64,000 nt of DNA from Pseudomonas oryzihabitans (GCF_007665395.1 NZ_VDND01000004.1:297847-361846), one strand, 5' to 3'. Positions 43,351 through 52,553 are shown, numbered from the stretch's first letter. Numbers and translations: made by a program. Notes: generated by a model from the sequence alone, not told the origin.

Positions 43351-44614
43351 GTCGGTACTGGCGCTGATCGACTGCAACGCCTTCTACTGCAGTTGCGAGC
43401 GCGTCTTCCGTCCCGATCTCGCCCAGCGCCCGGTGGTGGTGCTGTCCAACAACGATGGCTGCGTGATCGCCCGCTCGGCCGAGGCCAAGCGCCTGGGCAT
43501 CGCCATGGCCACGCCCTGGTTCCAGGTGCGCGAATTGGCCCAACGCGGCGAGGTCGAGGTCTTCAGTTCCAACTATGCCCTCTATGGCGACCTGAGCGAC
43601 CGGGTGATGCGGACCCTGGCGACCCTGGTGCCACGGCTGGAGCGCTACAGCATCGACGAGGTGTTCGCCGAGCTGGCCGGTCTGCCCGAACCGCTGGATG
43701 CCCTCGGCCACCGCCTGCAGGCGCGGGTGCAGAAATGGACGGGCATTCCGGTCAGCGTCGGCATCGCCGGCACCAAGACCCTGGCCAAGCTGGCCAACGC
43801 CGCGGCCAAGCGCTGGCCGGAGCGTACCGGTGGGGTGCTCGATCTGCGCGACCCGGCGGTGCATGACTGGGTGCTGCGGCATTCGCCGATCGAAGACGTC
43901 TGGGGCGTGGGCCGGCGTCTGGCGGCGCGCCTGCGCGGCCAGCAGGTGACCACTGCCTGGGAATTGGCCCAGCAGGACCCCTGGTCGCTGCGGCAGAGAT
44001 ACAGCGTGGTGCTGGAAAAGACCGCCCGGGAACTGCGCGGGCTGGCCTGCCTGAGCCTGGAGGAACTGGAGGCGCCGCGGCAGACGATCTGCAGCAGCCG
44101 CATGTTCGGCCGGCGTCAGTATCAGTTCGGCGTCCTGGCCGAGGCGGTGGCCAGCTACACCGCCCGCGCCGCGGAAAAGCTGCGCGCCCAGGGCTCGCTC
44201 TGCCGAGCGCTGCGGGTCAGCATCCAGACCAGCATGCACGGTGCCGACGAGGGCCGTTACGCCAATGCCGCGCTGCTCACGCTGCCGGTGGCCAGCGACG
44301 ACACCCGGGTGCTCAACGACTACGCCCAGTCCGGTCTGCGCGAGATCTTTCGCGATGGCTTCGGCTATGCCAAGGCGGAGATCCTGCTACTCGACCTCTG
44401 CCGCCGCGAAGACCTCGCCAGCGATCTTTTCGCCGCCGCGCCGGATCCGGCCAGCACCCGCCTGATGGCGACCCTGGACGCCATCAACGGCAAGTTCGGC
44501 CGCGAGACCCTGAGGCCCGCACGCATCCCGCGCGATCCCGCCTGGCAGATGCGCCGCGACCTGCTCAGTCCGCGCTATACCACCCGTCTCGACGAACTCT
44601 GGACGGTGGGCTGA
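43343..44614 (+). CDS. umuC: DNA polymerase V catalytic protein UmuC
   Basis: A 423-residue Y-family polymerase. Catalytic segments are A-L-I-D-C-N-A-F-Y (start), S-N-N-D-G-C, and R-Y-S-I-D-E-V-F with the metal-binding acidic pair; G-V-G-R-R-L is the helix-hairpin-helix. The C-terminal UmuC region is complete, so it is intact. It carries out error-prone translesion synthesis during the SOS response. Translation is coupled to umuD. Confidence 0.95.
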   Translation: MAESVLALIDCNAFYCSCERVFRPDLAQRPVVVLSNNDGCVIARSAEAKRLGIAMATPWFQVRELAQRGEVEVFSSNYALYGDLSDRVMRTLATLVPRLERYSIDEVFAELAGLPEPLDALGHRLQARVQKWTGIPVSVGIAGTKTLAKLANAAAKRWPERTGGVLDLRDPAVHDWVLRHSPIEDVWGVGRRLAARLRGQQVTTAWELAQQDPWSLRQRYSVVLEKTARELRGLACLSLEELEAPRQTICSSRMFGRRQYQFGVLAEAVASYTARAAEKLRAQGSLCRALRVSIQTSMHGADEGRYANAALLTLPVASDDTRVLNDYAQSGLREIFRDGFGYAKAEILLLDLCRREDLASDLFAAAPDPASTRLMATLDAINGKFGRETLRPARIPRDPAWQMRRDLLSPRYTTRLDELWTVG

Positions 44615-44623
44615 GCCCTTCCC

Positions 44624-46003
44624 CTAGCGGTTGCCAGCGGTACGTCGTTGCCAGGCGTAACCCACCCCCAGCAACAGGAACCACAGGGGGCTGGCCAGCA
44701 GCGCCTGGCGGGTATCGTCCTGCAGCGTCAGCAGCACCAGCACCCCGGCGAAGAAGGCCAGCACGGCGTAGCACACCCAGCGCCCGCCCGGCAGGCGGAA
44801 GGTCGCGGCGGCATGCTGCTCCGGGCGGTGGCGACGGTAGGCCAGCCAGGCCAGCAGGATCAGCGACCAGACGAACATGAACAGCACCGCTGCCAGGGTG
44901 GTGACCAGGGTGAAGGCGGTGACCAGGTTGGGAATCAGGTAGATCAGCAGCGTGCCCAGCAGCAGGCACAGGCAGGACAGCACCAGCCCCCGCGCCGGTA
45001 CCGCCGCCCGCGAGAGACGGGTGAGGCCGCGCGGCGCATGGCCTTCGCGGGCCAGGCCATAGAGCATGCGGCTGGTGGAAAAGATGCCGCTGTTGGCCGA
45101 GGAGGTCGCCGAGGTCAGCACCACGAAATTGATCAGGCTGGCCGCCATGGGCACGCCGGCCAGGACGAAGAGTTCGACGAAGGGACTCTTGTCCGGCACC
45201 ACCTGACGCCAGGGCGTCACCGCCATGATCACCACCAGCGCCAGCACATAGAACACCAGGATGCGCAGCGGAATGGAGTTGATGGCGCGGGGCAGGTTGC
45301 GCCGGGGATCGGCGGTCTCGGCGGCGGTGGTGCCCACCAGCTCGATGCCGACGAAGGCGAACACCGCGATCTGGAAGCCGGCGAAGAAGCCGCCCAGGCC
45401 CATGGGGAAGACGCCACCGTCGTTCCACAGATTGGCGAGGCTGGCGACGTTGCCCGCAGGGGAGCGGAAGCCCCAGAGCACCAGGCCGAAACCGGTGACG
45501 ATGAGGGCGCAGATGGCGACGATCTTGATCAACGCGAACCAGAATTCCAATTCGCCGAACAGCCGCACCGTGACCAGGTTGAGCCCCAGCAGGAGCAGCA
45601 CGCACAGCAGCGCCGGGATCCAGGGCGCGAGGCCGGGCCACCAGAACTGGGCATAGGCGGCGATGGCGATGACATCGGCGATGGCCGTGACGATCCAGCA
45701 GAACCAGTAGGTCCAGCCGCAGAAGAAACCCGCCCAGGGGCCGAGCAGGTCGCTGCAGAAATCGATGAAGGAGCGGTATTCCAGGTTCGCCAGCAGCAGC
45801 TCGCCCAGGGCGCGCATGACGAAGAACAGCGCGCTGCCGATGATCAGATAGACCAGCAGGATCGACGGACCGGCGAGGGCGATGGTCTTGCCCGAGCCCA
45901 TGAACAGGCCGGTGCCGATGGCGCCGCCGATGGCGATCAGTTGCAGATGACGGTTGGACAGGCTGCGTTGCAGCTCCTCGGGCGGGGTGGGTGACGCGGA
46001 CAT
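44624..46003 (-). CDS. cycA: D-serine/D-alanine/glycine permease (CycA-like)
   Basis: A 459-residue APC-superfamily permease with about 12 transmembrane helices. It matches E. coli CycA nearly throughout, for example N-R-H-x-Q-L-I-A-I-G-G-A-I-G-T-G-L-F near the start and G-F-F-A-G-F-Q-I-A-V-F-A-F-V-G-I-E in the middle. CycA imports D-alanine, D-serine, glycine and D-cycloserine with protons. The start ATG 46003 gives the usual N-terminus; the frame continues upstream without need. It is convergent with umuC and lies 4 kb from the D-amino acid catabolic operon. Confidence 0.9.
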   Translation of the reverse strand: MSASPTPPEELQRSLSNRHLQLIAIGGAIGTGLFMGSGKTIALAGPSILLVYLIIGSALFFVMRALGELLLANLEYRSFIDFCSDLLGPWAGFFCGWTYWFCWIVTAIADVIAIAAYAQFWWPGLAPWIPALLCVLLLLGLNLVTVRLFGELEFWFALIKIVAICALIVTGFGLVLWGFRSPAGNVASLANLWNDGGVFPMGLGGFFAGFQIAVFAFVGIELVGTTAAETADPRRNLPRAINSIPLRILVFYVLALVVIMAVTPWRQVVPDKSPFVELFVLAGVPMAASLINFVVLTSATSSANSGIFSTSRMLYGLAREGHAPRGLTRLSRAAVPARGLVLSCLCLLLGTLLIYLIPNLVTAFTLVTTLAAVLFMFVWSLILLAWLAYRRHRPEQHAAATFRLPGGRWVCYAVLAFFAGVLVLLTLQDDTRQALLASPLWFLLLGVGYAWQRRTAGNR

Positions 46004-46249
46004 GACGAGCGGATACCTGGCAGCGACAGCGGGGGCCACAAGGTAAGAGATGCCCGCGGGGCATGCCAGTCGTTTTGCCAGGACAGCATGCCGCAGGGCG
46101 GGTCTGCCACTGGCGACCAGCCGCCTGCCGCCGGTTACCCGCGGGACTGGCAAGGTAGCCGTGAACCCGCCTATCATGGCCGTCTGGGCCTATAGCTGAG
46201 GGTCTGGCGGCCACGAGATCCATCAGCGCCTCTGCCAGAGAGTCGTCCC

Positions 46250-48427
46250 TTGTCCTACCTCGAAACCTTTGCCTGGGAAACCACGCCGCTGGGCGCTCGC
46301 CCTGACTGGCCGGTCGCGCTGCGCACCACCTACGACCTGCTGATGGCCTCGCCCTTCGCCATGTGCGCGACCTGGGGCGCCGAGCAGACGTTGATCTACA
46401 ACCCGGCCTATGCGCCCTTTCTCGGCGCCCGGCATCCTGCGGCGCTGGGGCAGCCGATCCATGAGGTCTGGGCCGAGCTCTGGTGCGAGATCGCGCCCCT
46501 GATCGAGCGGACCCTGGCCGGCGAGGCGCTGCACTTCGTCGACAAGCACTTCGTTATGACCCGCAACGGCTATCCCGAGGACACCTACTGGAGCTTTTCC
46601 TACAGCCCGCTGCGGGACGGCGAGACCATCGTCGGCATGCTCAACATCACCACCGAGACCACCGCCAGCGTCCAGGCCCATCGTCAGCGCGACGTGGCGG
46701 AAGCCGCCTTGCGCCGGCACAACCTCAGCCTCGAGCAGGAACTCTCCGCCCGCATCGACGAGCGCGACAGCGCCCGGGAGGCCGAAAGCAATGCCCGGGT
46801 CAATGCCGAGCGGGTCCGCCTGGCGCTGGCGGCTGGCGCCATCATCGGCACCTGGTACTGGGACCTGCCCACCGACAGATTCACCGTCGACGAGGCCTTC
46901 GCCGCCAGCTTCGGCCTGGACCCGGCACTCGGTCGCAGTGGCCTGAGCCTGGCCCAGGTGGTCGCCAACGTCCACCCGGACGACCAGGCGGGTCTTGCCA
47001 CCGCCATCGCCGAGGTGATCGGTCGCGGCGGTCGCTATGCCCACCAGTACCGCGTGCGCCGCCGCGACGGCCGCTACTACTGGCTGGAAGCCAACGGCCA
47101 TGTCGAGCTGGCGCCGGACGGCACCCCGCTGAGATTTCCCGGCGTGCTGCTGGACGTGGACGGGCGTCGCGCCCTGGCCGACGAACGTGACCGCGCCCTG
47201 GCCGACCTGCGCGAACTCACCGCCACCCTGGAGCAGCGCGTCGAGGAGCGTACCGAAGAATTGCGACGTTCCGAGGAGGCGCTGCGCCAGTCGCAGAAGA
47301 TGGAAGCCGTCGGCCAGCTCACCGGGGGCCTGGCCCACGACTTCAACAACCTGCTGGCGGGGATCTCCGGCAGCCTGGACCTGATGAGCCTGCGCATCGG
47401 CCAGGGCCGCTTCACCGAGCTGGAGAAATACCTGCTGGCCGCCCAGGGCAGTGCCAAGCGGGCGGCGGCCCTGACCCACCGACTGCTGGCCTTCGCCCGC
47501 CGCCAGACCCTGGCGCCCGAGCCCACCCTGGTCAACCAGCTGGTGGGCGGTATGCTCGATCTGGTGCAACGCACCGTCGGCCCGAGCATCCAGGTGCAGT
47601 TCGTCAGCCTGCCGGACGACCAGCCGCTGCTGGTGGACCAGTCCCAGCTGGAAAACGCCCTGCTCAATCTCTGCATCAACGCCCGCGACGCCATGCCCGG
47701 CGGCGGGCGCATCCTCATCGAAGCCAGCTACCTCCAGGTGGGTACCTCGGCGACCCCGGACTTCGAGCTGGCAGCAGGGCGCTATCTGCACCTGCGGGTG
47801 ACCGACAGCGGTAGCGGCATGACCCCGGACGTGGCGGCCAAGGCCTTCGAACCCTTCTTCACCACCAAGCCGATGGGGCAGGGCACCGGCCTCGGCCTGT
47901 CGATGATCTATGGTTTCGCCCGCCAGTCGGGCGGCCAGCTGCGCCTGCGCTCCGCGCCCGGTGCGGGCACCACCGTCTGCCTCTACCTGCCGCTGCGCCT
48001 GGCCGAGCGCCCCTGCGAACTCGCTGAGGCGAAGCGTCTCGGCGTAGCCCTCGAAGGTGCCAATGCCACCGTGCTGGTGGTCGACGACGAACCCACGGTG
48101 CGCATGCTGGTGACCGACCTGCTGCGCGAGCTGGGCTACGTCATCATCGAAGCCGCCGACGGCGCCGGCGGCCTGGAAGTCCTGCATTCCGACGCCCGCA
48201 TCGACCTGCTGGTGACCGACGTCGGCCTGCCCGGCGGCATGAACGGCCGCCAACTCGCCGACGCCGCCCGCGTCTACCGCCCGGCGCTCAAGGTACTCTT
48301 CATCACCGGCTTCGCCGAAACCTCGCTGCTCAACGACGGCCACTTGGAACCGGGCATGGCGATACTCACCAAGCCCTTCGCGGTGGAAACGCTGGCACAG
48401 CGGGTGAAGGGGCTGGTGGAGGGGTAG
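46250..48427 (+). CDS. Hybrid sensor histidine kinase / response regulator
   Basis: A 725-residue soluble hybrid kinase. An N-terminal PAS-like region (about 10-145, [10 protein letters not shown] type) precedes a PAS_3-like domain (about 195-310), a coiled linker, HisKA with His363 (G-L-A-H-D-F-N-N), a HATPase ([13 protein letters not shown], then G-Q-G-T-G-L-G-L-S) and a receiver with Asp657 (V-T-D-V-G-L-P-G). The receiver keeps D-D-E and the late Lys (L-T-K-P-F). No transmembrane segment is present. No ATG exists near the start; TTG 46250 is the best choice, with a weak ribosome-binding site. No partner regulator lies nearby. Confidence 0.85.
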   Translation: MSYLETFAWETTPLGARPDWPVALRTTYDLLMASPFAMCATWGAEQTLIYNPAYAPFLGARHPAALGQPIHEVWAELWCEIAPLIERTLAGEALHFVDKHFVMTRNGYPEDTYWSFSYSPLRDGETIVGMLNITTETTASVQAHRQRDVAEAALRRHNLSLEQELSARIDERDSAREAESNARVNAERVRLALAAGAIIGTWYWDLPTDRFTVDEAFAASFGLDPALGRSGLSLAQVVANVHPDDQAGLATAIAEVIGRGGRYAHQYRVRRRDGRYYWLEANGHVELAPDGTPLRFPGVLLDVDGRRALADERDRALADLRELTATLEQRVEERTEELRRSEEALRQSQKMEAVGQLTGGLAHDFNNLLAGISGSLDLMSLRIGQGRFTELEKYLLAAQGSAKRAAALTHRLLAFARRQTLAPEPTLVNQLVGGMLDLVQRTVGPSIQVQFVSLPDDQPLLVDQSQLENALLNLCINARDAMPGGGRILIEASYLQVGTSATPDFELAAGRYLHLRVTDSGSGMTPDVAAKAFEPFFTTKPMGQGTGLGLSMIYGFARQSGGQLRLRSAPGAGTTVCLYLPLRLAERPCELAEAKRLGVALEGANATVLVVDDEPTVRMLVTDLLRELGYVIIEAADGAGGLEVLHSDARIDLLVTDVGLPGGMNGRQLADAARVYRPALKVLFITGFAETSLLNDGHLEPGMAILTKPFAVETLAQRVKGLVEG

Positions 48428-48470
48428 GATTCGCGTCCCCCGATGCCTTTGGCGGGGCCCGGAAACACAA

Positions 48471-48512
48471 CGGCCCCCAATCAGCAGGTCCGCGAGGACT
48501 GATTGGAGGCCG
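48471..48512 (-). terminator. Hairpin downstream of tRNA-Gly
   Basis: Long arms CGGCC-x-CCAATCAG / CTGATTGG-x-GGCCG with an inner GTCC/GGAC stem. On the minus strand it starts 9 bases after the tRNA 3' end and is followed by a T-rich TTGTGTTTCC. It may also stop transcription from the histidine kinase gene. Confidence 0.7.
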
Positions 48513-48521
48513 TCTACAATC

Positions 48522-48595
48522 TGGAGCGGGCGAAGGGAATCGAACCCTCGTCATGAGCTTGGGAAGCTCAGGTAATGCCATTATACGACGCCCGC
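48522..48595 (-). tRNA. tRNA-Gly, anticodon CCC
   Basis: A 74-nt tRNA including an encoded CCA. The acceptor stem is GCGGGCG/CGCCCGC with discriminator T; the T arm contains GGTTCGATTCC; the anticodon stem TGAGC/GCTCA encloses the 7-base loop TTCCCAA, giving CCC, which reads GGG. The whole closely resembles E. coli glyU. Confidence 0.95.
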
Positions 48596-48696
48596 GTGGG
48601 GTGCCTTTGTACCAGAAGCTTGCGCCGGGGTGAAGAGGTGGGAGTCGTCTGGGTGTTTTGCGGTCGAAGGAGTAGAGGCCGCACGCAGCGGTGACC

Positions 48697-48711
48697 GGGG
48701 ACCCTGTCCCC
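48697..48711 (+). other. Hairpin next to the protease ribosome-binding site
   Basis: GGGGAC-CCT-GTCCCC ends two bases before the AGGAGG that serves the protease gene. In the message it could limit or stabilise access of ribosomes. Confidence 0.35.
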
Positions 48712-48728
48712 ACAGGAGGAGGGCGCGC

Positions 48729-49790
48729 ATGTCTCGCAACCAGGGCACCATCCAGGGGGTGATTCCCCCCTACATTCTTGGCCGCATCATCGATCATGGC
48801 GACGAACACCAGCGTTCCTGCGCCCTGACCACTCTGAGTCATGTCCAGAGTCTGCTGCACAATCCCGGCCGGCCCGGGGTGCGCCAGGCGCCGGTCGGGC
48901 CGCTGCCGCGCACCGATGACGCCAGTCCGCAACGCAGCATCTTCGATGCCGGCAACGCCATGCAGCTGCCGGGGCGGCTGGTGCGCCAGGAGGGGCAGGC
49001 GGCGGTCAGCGACGTGGCGGTGGACGAGGCCTACGACTACCTGGGCGCCACCTTCACCTTCTTCAACGAGGTGTTCGGCCGCAATTCCATCGATGGCCAG
49101 GGCCTGCCGCTGGCGGGCACCGTCCACTATGGCCAGGAGTACCAGAACGCCTTCTGGAACGGCGAGCAGATGGTCTTCGGCGACGGCGACGGCGAGATCT
49201 TCAACAGGTTCACCATTGCCCTGGACGTCATCGCCCACGAGCTGGCCCATGGCGTCACCGAAAGCGAGGCGGGCCTGGTGTACTTCAACCAGTCCGGCGC
49301 GCTCAACGAATCGGTGTCCGATGTCTTCGGCATCCTGGTCAAGCAGTACCAGCTCAAGCAGACCGCCGCCGCGGCGGACTGGATCATAGGCGCCGGGCTG
49401 CTGACCGAGAAGATCAACGGCAAAGGCCTGAGATCCATGGCCGAGCCGGGCACCGCCTACGATGACCCGACCCTGGGCAAGGATCCCCAGCCTGGCCATA
49501 TGCGCGACTACATAGAAACGCGCGAAGACAACGGTGGCGTCCACCTCAACTCGGGTATCCCCAATCGGGCGTTCTATCTCGCAGCGGTGGCCCTGGGTGG
49601 CTATGCCTGGGAGAAGGCCGGGCCGATCTGGTACGACACCCTCTGCGACAGTCGCCTGGCCAACGATGCGGACTTCGCCGCCTTCGCCCGCCTGACGGTG
49701 TCCAATGCCGGCCGCCGCTTCGGTGCCGAATCGGCGGAGGTCCGGGCGGTCGAGGAGGCCTGGGCTGGCGTGGGCGTCACCCTCATCTAG
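48729..49790 (+). CDS. Protealysin-like M4 metalloprotease
   Basis: A 353-residue thermolysin-family protease. The zinc site is H170-E-L-A-H174 with E194 in G-A-L-N-E-S-V-S-D, and G-G-V-H-L-N-S-G carries the later catalytic His. There is no signal peptide. Instead a short propeptide has the conserved V-I-P-P-Y-I-L motif (11-17), as in protealysin of Serratia, whose precursor matures by self-cleavage. AGGAGG is present upstream. The next gene encodes an emfourin-like inhibitor, completing the protealysin operon arrangement. Protealysin can be exported without a classical signal and helps bacteria enter host cells. Confidence 0.88.
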   Translation: MSRNQGTIQGVIPPYILGRIIDHGDEHQRSCALTTLSHVQSLLHNPGRPGVRQAPVGPLPRTDDASPQRSIFDAGNAMQLPGRLVRQEGQAAVSDVAVDEAYDYLGATFTFFNEVFGRNSIDGQGLPLAGTVHYGQEYQNAFWNGEQMVFGDGDGEIFNRFTIALDVIAHELAHGVTESEAGLVYFNQSGALNESVSDVFGILVKQYQLKQTAAAADWIIGAGLLTEKINGKGLRSMAEPGTAYDDPTLGKDPQPGHMRDYIETREDNGGVHLNSGIPNRAFYLAAVALGGYAWEKAGPIWYDTLCDSRLANDADFAAFARLTVSNAGRRFGAESAEVRAVEEAWAGVGVTLI

Positions 49791-49817
49791 CGGTGCCCGG
49801 CACCGAGGAGCATGGCA

Positions 49818-50153
49818 ATGCGCGAACTACCCCCGCTGGGCAAGGACACCGTGGTACGGCTCTCGCGGCAGGGCGGTTTCGCGCCCCTGCATGCCCTGAG
49901 CAAGCCACGCGAGATCGAATTCGGCCAGTACGACAGCGCCCAGCGCGGGCGCATCTGCTCGGTGCTGGAGCGCTGCCTGCCGGAATCCGGCGAGCCGACC
50001 CAGGTCGGCCGCGGCGACCAGCGCTACTTCAAGGTGGAGCTGCGCTTTCGGCCGCAGCCCGCCGAGCAGGAAGACGAGCTGACCCTGCTGATCCCCGAAG
50101 ACCGTGCGCCCAGCGAACTGGTGCGGCTGTGGGACAAGGGGTTGGTGGAGTAG
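49818..50153 (+). CDS. Emfourin-like protealysin inhibitor
   Basis: A 111-residue protein containing V-V-R-L-S-R-Q-G-G-F and later L-T-L-L-I-P, the pattern of the small inhibitor emfourin encoded beside protealysin. ATG 49818 has GAGGAG at the right distance; the ATG two codons earlier is too close. The protein follows the protease stop by 27 bases. It should bind the protease tightly in the cytoplasm to protect the cell. Assignment relies on both motif and position. Confidence 0.75.
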   Translation: MRELPPLGKDTVVRLSRQGGFAPLHALSKPREIEFGQYDSAQRGRICSVLERCLPESGEPTQVGRGDQRYFKVELRFRPQPAEQEDELTLLIPEDRAPSELVRLWDKGLVE

Positions 50154-50284
50154 GACTGACTGTCAGGGCGGACTTCAATTGGCTACCAAGCGAGAGCCCT
50201 TTGATTGCCGTCACATTCATCTACCAGGGCGTCGATCTTTTTCCGAAAGTGCGCACAGGGCTGGCACATCCATAGCATTTATGG

Positions 50285-50311
50285 GTAAAAAGGTTTTATT
50301 GACCCTTTTAC
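50285..50311. promoter_or_regulatory. Inverted repeat in front of the satD-like gene
   Basis: GTAAAAAGGT (50285-50294) and ACCCTTTTAC (50302-50311) are reverse complements with one mismatch and a 7-base spacer, ending 15 bases before the start codon. The AT-rich stretch also offers TTTTAT and TTGACC hexamers, so promoter and operator may coincide. The preceding 50154-50284 holds nothing else I recognise. Confidence 0.4.
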
Positions 50312-50326
50312 GGTTCCATTTCGGAA

Positions 50327-50998
50327 ATGACCCAAAAGCAGGTAAAAGCGCCCCGTACGCTTGCGGTGGTAATGGGCGATCTGGTGCAAAGCGAGCGCGC
50401 CGACGATGTGGCTGAGTTGCACAGGACATTCAACGACGCGGTGGCTCATCAGAATGAACGCTATGCCGACGCGTTGGCGTCGCCACTGACCATCACCCTT
50501 GGCGACGAATTCCAGGGTTTGCTGACTTCCCTAAGTGCTGGAGCCCAGTTGCTGCGGGACATGCGATTGGATCTTCTGCAGCGTGATATCGATTGCCGCT
50601 TCGTCCTGGGGTTGGCCAGGATCGAAACGCCAGTCAATCCAGCGCAGGCGTGGAACATGATGGGGCCTGGCTTGAGCCGCAGTCGGCACAAACTCGATGG
50701 GAAGAGCGCGATTTCTCGCTATGGTTTCTCATTGCCGCAAGAGCCGCTCATGGAGATCGCTCTCGATGGGCTTGGCGTGGGTTTGACGGTCATCGAAAAA
50801 GGTTGGACGCAACGCCAATTGGCCGATATCGCGGCACTGCTCAATGGCCAGGCGCCCGCAGCGTTGGCGGAGCAACGTCAGGTGTCGGTCCATAGCATCT
50901 ATAAAGTACGTACCTCTGGGCATTTCGACGCCTATCAACGGCAATGGAACGCTGTGATAGAGGTGCTGGCAGATCTTGACAAGGGATTGGAGCAATGA
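50327..50998 (+). CDS. SatD family protein (possible cyclase-like core plus HTH)
   Basis: A 223-residue protein of the SatD family (named after a streptococcal acid-tolerance locus; biochemical role unknown). The first 130 residues have the order of a class III nucleotide cyclase core: a strand ending in V-M-G-D-L-V-Q-S (D18), L-G-D-E-F-Q-G-L (D60, E61), then V-L-G-L-A-R and M-M-G-P-G-L-S-R-S-R. The C-terminus (about 158-200) looks like a helix-turn-helix (R-Q-L-A-D-I-A-A-L-L, V-S-V-H-S-I-Y-K). Base composition is clearly less GC-rich than the neighbours, suggesting transfer. The stop overlaps the next gene (ATGA). Confidence 0.75.
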   Translation: MTQKQVKAPRTLAVVMGDLVQSERADDVAELHRTFNDAVAHQNERYADALASPLTITLGDEFQGLLTSLSAGAQLLRDMRLDLLQRDIDCRFVLGLARIETPVNPAQAWNMMGPGLSRSRHKLDGKSAISRYGFSLPQEPLMEIALDGLGVGLTVIEKGWTQRQLADIAALLNGQAPAALAEQRQVSVHSIYKVRTSGHFDAYQRQWNAVIEVLADLDKGLEQ

Positions 50999-51456
50999 GC
51001 GTCTGGCTGCAGGGACTGCATGCGCTCGCCTATACCGGAAGTGCGTTGGTCCTGTTGACCACAGTAGGCAATGTCCTGTGTCGCGAGCTACTCACCCACC
51101 TGGGGCAGCCGCCGGTAACGGACTCGCCTGCTGCCGGTGCCTATTCGGCTGGGCGGCTCATTGGTTGGCTCGAGCGCCTGGTATTGGCAGCGGGACTGCT
51201 CGGCAATAGCTGGGAAATCCTGGCTGCGGTGATCGCGCTGAAGACCGTCGCGCGTTTCAAGGAGTTGGATCGGCAGGACTTCGCCGAATACTTTCTAGTC
51301 GGTTCGCTGTTCAGCATTCTCTGGGCCCTGGTGATCACGGCTGGCTGGATGCTCTATGACCAGCAGCTGGGAGTCGGTATACGGGCCGCCCTGCTGGAAG
51401 GACTCAGCCCCTCAGCGTTACCGCCTCTGATAGAGGCGCCGAAAGGCAGCCGCTGA
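50995..51456 (+). CDS. Small membrane protein coupled to the SatD-like gene
   Basis: A 153-residue inner-membrane protein with about three or four hydrophobic segments (8-28, 58-82, 97-120). The segments G-R-L-I-G-W-L-E-R and A-L-K-T-V-A-R-F-K-E-L, then E-Y-F-L-V-G-S-L-F-S, match the C-terminal part of DUF3307-type membrane proteins as I remember them. Its ATG overlaps the satD-like stop. This pairing of a SatD protein with a membrane partner suggests membrane-linked signalling; the function is unknown. The gene ends 2 bases from the convergent lipoprotein gene. Confidence 0.7.
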   Translation: MSVWLQGLHALAYTGSALVLLTTVGNVLCRELLTHLGQPPVTDSPAAGAYSAGRLIGWLERLVLAAGLLGNSWEILAAVIALKTVARFKELDRQDFAEYFLVGSLFSILWALVITAGWMLYDQQLGVGIRAALLEGLSPSALPPLIEAPKGSR

Positions 51457-51458
51457 CC

Positions 51459-52490
51459 TCAGGGCACCGACCAGACCTCACCCGGCGTTGGCGCCCGGAA
51501 ATCCGCATCCGCCAGGCCATGCAGGGCCCGCGCCTGGGCCAAGTCGCGGGGCGGGGCGAATTGCGCTTCGTCGCTGAGCGGAAAGGTGCCGAAGTGGATG
51601 CCCAGGCTGCTTTGGGCTTCCAGCGTCTGGTGGGCGCGCACGGCATCGTCGGGATTGAGGTGGCTGTCCCGCATGAACCAGCGCGGCTCATAGGCGCCGA
51701 TGGGCAGGGCGGCGAAGCGCGGCGCGCCCAGCCGCTCGCGGATCTGCGCGAAGTGCGGTCCCCAGCCGGTATCGCCGGCGAAATAGACCGGCCCCGCCGG
51801 CGCCTCCAGCACGAAGCCACCCCAGAGCCGCCGATTGGTGTCGAAGCGACTGCGCGCCGACCAGTGCTGGCCGGGTACCAGGTGCAGGCGCAGCCCCGCC
51901 TTGAGCGGCAGGCTCTGCCACCAGTCCAGTTCCTCGACCGTGACGAAGCCGGTCTCGCGCCGGATCAGCTCGGCGTTGCCCAGGGGCGTCACCACCGGCG
52001 TCAGCGGGGAGCGCTCGGCCAGGCGCCTGAGGGTCGCCAGGTCCATGTGATCGTAGTGGCTGTGGCTGACGAAGATCAGGTCCAGCGGTGGCAGGTCGTC
52101 CAGCGCCACGCCCGGGGCGTGCTGGCGCTGCGGGCCGATGAAGGTGAAGGGGCTGACCCGGTCTGACCAGACCGGATCGGTGAGGATATTGAGGCCTTCA
52201 TGCTGGATCAGCAGGGTGGCGTGGTTGACGAAGGTGACCCGCAGCTCGCGCCCCGCGACGCGGGTCGCGGGGCGGGTGGGCACTGCCGGGCCGTCCTGCC
52301 AGGTCCACTGCGGACGGGTCCGGGTGAACTGCCACTTGAGCAGCGTCCAGAGGCTCTTGTCCTCCCGCGACGCCAGGTTGTAGAAGCGCTCGCCGTCGAA
52401 ATGATCGGAGCGCGGGCCTTCGTAGGCCGACGAGGCGCAGCCGGCCAGGGCGAGGAGGTGGATCAGCCACAGCGGACGGAAGATGCGCAT
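51459..52490 (-). CDS. MBL-fold metallo-hydrolase lipoprotein (NAPE-PLD-like)
   Basis: A 343-residue metallo-beta-lactamase-fold hydrolase. The zinc motif is V-S-H-S-H-Y-D-H-M, with later G-D-T-G-W-G and G-T-F-P-L-S-D-E. The arrangement (including N-H-A-T-L-L-I-Q and T-D-P-V-W-S-D-R) matches the N-acyl-phosphatidylethanolamine phospholipase D-like/RomA group. A lipobox L-A-G-C (Cys18) predicts a membrane-anchored periplasmic or outer-membrane lipoprotein. GAGG lies four bases before the ATG. The substrate is unproven; a phospholipid head-group cleavage is plausible. Confidence 0.88.
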   Translation of the reverse strand: MRIFRPLWLIHLLALAGCASSAYEGPRSDHFDGERFYNLASREDKSLWTLLKWQFTRTRPQWTWQDGPAVPTRPATRVAGRELRVTFVNHATLLIQHEGLNILTDPVWSDRVSPFTFIGPQRQHAPGVALDDLPPLDLIFVSHSHYDHMDLATLRRLAERSPLTPVVTPLGNAELIRRETGFVTVEELDWWQSLPLKAGLRLHLVPGQHWSARSRFDTNRRLWGGFVLEAPAGPVYFAGDTGWGPHFAQIRERLGAPRFAALPIGAYEPRWFMRDSHLNPDDAVRAHQTLEAQSSLGIHFGTFPLSDEAQFAPPRDLAQARALHGLADADFRAPTPGEVWSVP

Positions 52491-52553
52491 GGGACCTCGG
52501 ACGATTAGACTGAGCGGTCCAGCTTACCCCTTCGCTAGCCGCCGTCGATCCCC

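Noticed and set aside
46223..48343. A 706-codon open frame opposite the hybrid histidine kinase
   Set aside because: Composition is that of an antisense shadow (Gly, Gln, Ala, His runs) and the plus-strand kinase has all catalytic motifs.
48522..51456. A genomic island integrated at tRNA-Gly
   Set aside because: The lower-GC genes lie on the 5' side of the tRNA; integration normally occurs at the 3' end. There is no integrase and I found no duplicated tRNA 3' end.
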